In this document: positions 4,953-7,002 of the stretch, one piece after another
Layout of the letters: each line of letters starts with the position of its first letter
Numbering within the stretch: position 1 is the first letter of the stretch
Assembly: GCA_035540955.1 (NCBI GenBank)
Contig: DATLFP010000156.1
Span: 1 to 7,002 of the forward strand
Source: DATLFP01 sp035540955
Lineage (GTDB): Bacteria > Actinomycetota > Acidimicrobiia > Acidimicrobiales > CADCSY01
DNA length: 7,002 nucleotides
Reading direction: 5' to 3'
Notes under the pieces: model-generated
What the model was told of the DNA's origin: nothing
The model's input: the letters and a program-made list of their open reading frames with translations, nothing else
Database searches by the model: none
Program-made: the position numbers and the translations under genes

Positions 4953-6952
4953 CCGCGAGTGACCGAGCTCACCAGCACGGTGAACCGGGGGATGCGCCAG
5001 CGGGGTTGGCTGCGGTCGAGAGGTCGGTCGAGCATCGGGATGTCGATGGTGACCGTGCCCAGCGGCACGAGCGTTGCGTACGGCGCGTCGAGCGGCGCGG
5101 GCGCGTCGTCGCCGACCGCCACCTGGATGACGTACGCCTCTGTGAGGCCGCGGTGGTCGAGGATGGCCGCCGGCTCCACGCTGCCGGGGAGCGGGTCGGG
5201 CGCGTAGGGGTGGAGGCCGAGGTTGAGGAAGCGCCGGTTGAAGGTGGACGCCAGCGGCGACGCCACGATCCGGTGGGTGTTGGGGTGGTACAGCGCGGGC
5301 GGCATCGTCTCTGGCGCGACGCCGAAGAAGATGATCGGCACGTCGGGATCGGCGGCCAGCGCGTCGACCGCCGCCAGCTGCTCGTAGGCGCCGTCCATGA
5401 ACGTGTGCTCGCGGATGACGGCGCCCTCGCTGTGGAGCAAGAGGCCCAGGGCGATCACCGCGGCGCCCAGGGCCGGGCGGGGAACCCGGGCACGGTCGAC
5501 GAGCGACACCGCCCAGATGGTGGCCAGCACCATGAGCGGGAACAGCTCGGAGAACAGGTAGCGGTCCCAGTAGAGGAAGTAGGGCGCGTACCGCGGGGTG
5601 GGGAGGCGCTCGGCGTAGAGGAGCGCGAACGCGCCGGCGAGCAGCACCACGAAGGTGATCGCCACCCGCTCGTGATCGTCCATCCGGTGGGCGAAGCGCC
5701 ACAGCGCGACGCCGGCACCGAGGGCGCCGAGCATCTCCACCGCCGGGTTGTAGCGGGCGAGGGCGTCGGTCACGCCGGCGTGCTCGAAGGTGGTGAGCAG
5801 GGCGACCACGACGGCGACGACGAGGATCGGGAGCGTCGCGGCCCGGACGGCGCGCAGGGTGGGCGTGTCGCGCGGCGGCCCCACCCGCGAGTGCAGCCAG
5901 CGCAGCGCGGCGACCAGCGCCGCGGTCGCCACCACGAGCGCGACGACCCGGGGCAGCGCGAACCGCAGCCCGCCCATCCCCTCCAGGTGGCGGAGCACGG
6001 GATCGGGCACGAACTTCGGGAGCTGCTCGGCGATGAAGTACTGGTGGGAGAACCGGGCGTTGAAGATGAAGCCGGCGCCCAGGGCCACGAGGGCGGCGGC
6101 GAGGAACGTCGTCAGCACCTCGAGGGAGCGGCGGCGCACGACGAGCGCGCTCACGAGCACCGCCAGCACGATCACCGGGCCGAGGAGGATGCCGTTGCCC
6201 CGCACGACGAGGAGCAGGCCGGCCACGATGCCCGCCGCGATCGCCGGCGGTGTCCGGCCCCGCTGCACGGCGACCACCACGAGCAGGATCATCCCGACCT
6301 GGAGGACGGCGTAGAGGGTCTCCGAGGCCGGGAAGCGGGAGAACCACACCGGCACCACGCCGACCGCGAGGATCACGGCGACCACGGCGCGGGCCCACGC
6401 GCTTGCCCCCAGCCGGGCCGCCACCTCGACGGTCACGACCAGCAGGACGAGACCGAGGAACGGCATGAGGTCGACGGTGCGGGCCTCGCCGAGGAGGAGG
6501 TGGGTGAGCGACAGCGCGATCGTGAAGCCCTGGGTGAACCAGCCGATGAAGCCGCCGCCGTCGGCCACCGCGTTGGCGCGGTTGACGTACTCGCCGAAGT
6601 CGCCGATCTGGTAGATGAAGTAGAAGGGCTCGGTCCGCACCGCGGCGGCGATGGCGAGCAACGCCGCCATCACGCCGGCGAACCAGGTCAGGCGGGGCCG
6701 GTCGACCTCCGCCGCGGCACGCCACGCCGGCACCGCGAGGGCGGCGGCCAGCGCGATGGTGGGCAGTGCGACCTGCCACGGCGCGTACCAGCCGGCGTGG
6801 CTGAACCAGAGCCCGAGCAGCACCCACCAGGTGATGCCGAGGACGAGCCCCTCGGCCACCGCGCTCGACCACCGCCGCGGGCGCCCGACCACGAGCGCCA
6901 CCGGCAGCCCCGGCGCGAGCGCGCAGGCGCCGAGGGCGAGGGAGGAGAGCAC
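4949..6952 (-). CDS. Large multi-pass membrane protein, probable GT-C-type glycosyltransferase
   Basis: A 667-residue protein. The first ~505 residues hold roughly 14-16 hydrophobic segments; the last ~160 form a soluble, probably extracytoplasmic tail. GT-C enzymes use polyprenyl-phosphate sugars outside the membrane. The features that suggest this class are a loop after an early helix with IGDFGEYVNRANAVADGG (116-133), offering Asp118 and Glu121 as the acidic pair typical of the first GT-C loop; SRFPASETLY (205-214); and YWDRYLFSELFPL (461-473), resembling the late RY...P motif. I cannot assign a numbered GT family. The tail contains a strand-rich stretch (PIIFFGVAPETMPPALYHPN, 539-558). 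The GTG at 6952 is forced: an in-frame TAG lies 10-12 bases upstream, inside the -10 hexamer. It is the first gene of a three-gene operon and overlaps the UPF0104 gene by ATGA. A non-enzymatic polytopic envelope protein remains possible. Confidence 0.7.
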   Translation of the reverse strand: MLSSLALGACALAPGLPVALVVGRPRRWSSAVAEGLVLGITWWVLLGLWFSHAGWYAPWQVALPTIALAAALAVPAWRAAAEVDRPRLTWFAGVMAALLAIAAAVRTEPFYFIYQIGDFGEYVNRANAVADGGGFIGWFTQGFTIALSLTHLLLGEARTVDLMPFLGLVLLVVTVEVAARLGASAWARAVVAVILAVGVVPVWFSRFPASETLYAVLQVGMILLVVVAVQRGRTPPAIAAGIVAGLLLVVRGNGILLGPVIVLAVLVSALVVRRRSLEVLTTFLAAALVALGAGFIFNARFSHQYFIAEQLPKFVPDPVLRHLEGMGGLRFALPRVVALVVATAALVAALRWLHSRVGPPRDTPTLRAVRAATLPILVVAVVVALLTTFEHAGVTDALARYNPAVEMLGALGAGVALWRFAHRMDDHERVAITFVVLLAGAFALLYAERLPTPRYAPYFLYWDRYLFSELFPLMVLATIWAVSLVDRARVPRPALGAAVIALGLLLHSEGAVIREHTFMDGAYEQLAAVDALAADPDVPIIFFGVAPETMPPALYHPNTHRIVASPLASTFNRRFLNLGLHPYAPDPLPGSVEPAAILDHRGLTEAYVIQVAVGDDAPAPLDAPYATLVPLGTVTIDIPMLDRPLDRSQPRWRIPRFTVLVSSVTRG

Positions 6953-7002
6953 CGGGGAAACCTACGTTGTGCGCGCTCGCAGCCGGTCACCGGCGACGGG
7001 GC
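6953..7002. other. Upstream region of the membrane-protein operon, no gene assigned
   Basis: These 50 bases hold the -10-like element described separately. On the plus strand, TACGTT (6963-6968) is a second TANNNT match sharing the same TA, and a GTG at 6969 opens a frame that stays open to the window end, but 11 codons are too few to judge. A divergent gene may begin here or just beyond the window. Confidence 0.3.
6959..6964 (-). promoter_or_regulatory. -10-like hexamer TAGGTT for the membrane-protein operon (leaderless)
   Basis: The minus strand reads TAGGTT, then six bases (TCCCCG), then the GTG start at 6952. The hexamer therefore occupies -12 to -7 if transcription starts on the start codon. 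The spacing is identical to TAGATT at 1109-1114. There is no Shine-Dalgarno. A weak GTGACC lies further upstream, about 20 bases before the hexamer, and is too distant to be a convincing -35. Confidence 0.55.

Noticed and set aside
2373..5207. Very long plus-strand open frame (about 944 codons) crossing four genes
   Set aside because: The Arg/Pro/Ala-rich translation has no domain and crosses the convergent gene boundary; stop codons are simply rare at this GC content.
4953..6872. Open upstream extension that would fuse the UPF0104 protein to a frame inside the GT-C-like gene
   Set aside because: The extension is a shifted frame of the GT-C-like protein; the ATGA overlap at 4949-4952 gives a natural start for the UPF0104 protein.

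Overview
The window is very GC-rich, with almost every third codon position G or C. It is nearly solid coding sequence with tiny intergenic gaps. Four of the six genes start with GTG, and three starts carry a TANNNT -10-like hexamer 6-7 bases upstream and no Shine-Dalgarno sequence, which is the pattern of leaderless transcripts. Together with an F420-hydrogenase-beta-type flavoprotein and a Gram-positive-style lipoprotein, this suggests an actinobacterium, possibly an environmental or deep-branching lineage. That assignment is inference from composition and gene style, not from a marker gene.

Layout. (1) Positions 1-1097, minus strand: a GT4-type (GT-B fold) glycosyltransferase whose last residues run off the left edge. 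(2) Positions 1098-1120: a 23-base divergent promoter gap. (3) Positions 1121-3681, plus strand: a two-gene operon of a polysaccharide pyruvyl transferase family protein and, overlapping its stop, a member of the coenzyme F420 hydrogenase/dehydrogenase beta subunit (FrhB/FdhB) family with Fe-S cysteines. (4) Positions 3682-3714: a short convergent gap, with a GC-rich hairpin over the upstream stop codon. (5) Positions 6952-3715, minus strand: a three-gene operon in which each junction is a 4-base ATGA overlap. It encodes a large multi-pass membrane protein resembling GT-C glycosyltransferases, a flippase-like UPF0104 / lysylphosphatidylglycerol-synthase transmembrane family protein, and a 103-residue lipoprotein. 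(6) Positions 6953-7002: the upstream region of that operon.

Taken together this is a cell-envelope glycan locus. The cytoplasmic glycosyltransferase could extend a lipid-linked or soluble sugar. The pyruvyl transferase and FrhB-like protein would modify it. The GT-C-like protein, the UPF0104 protein and the lipoprotein would act at or outside the membrane. The product is unknown. No RNA genes, mobile elements, CRISPR arrays or long repeats were seen. The least explained parts are the pyruvyl transferase/FrhB pair, whose redox chemistry is not established for glycan loci as far as I know, and the repeated TAG(A/G)TT-N6-GTG start architecture, which at 1109-1110 shares its TA with an opposite-facing -10.
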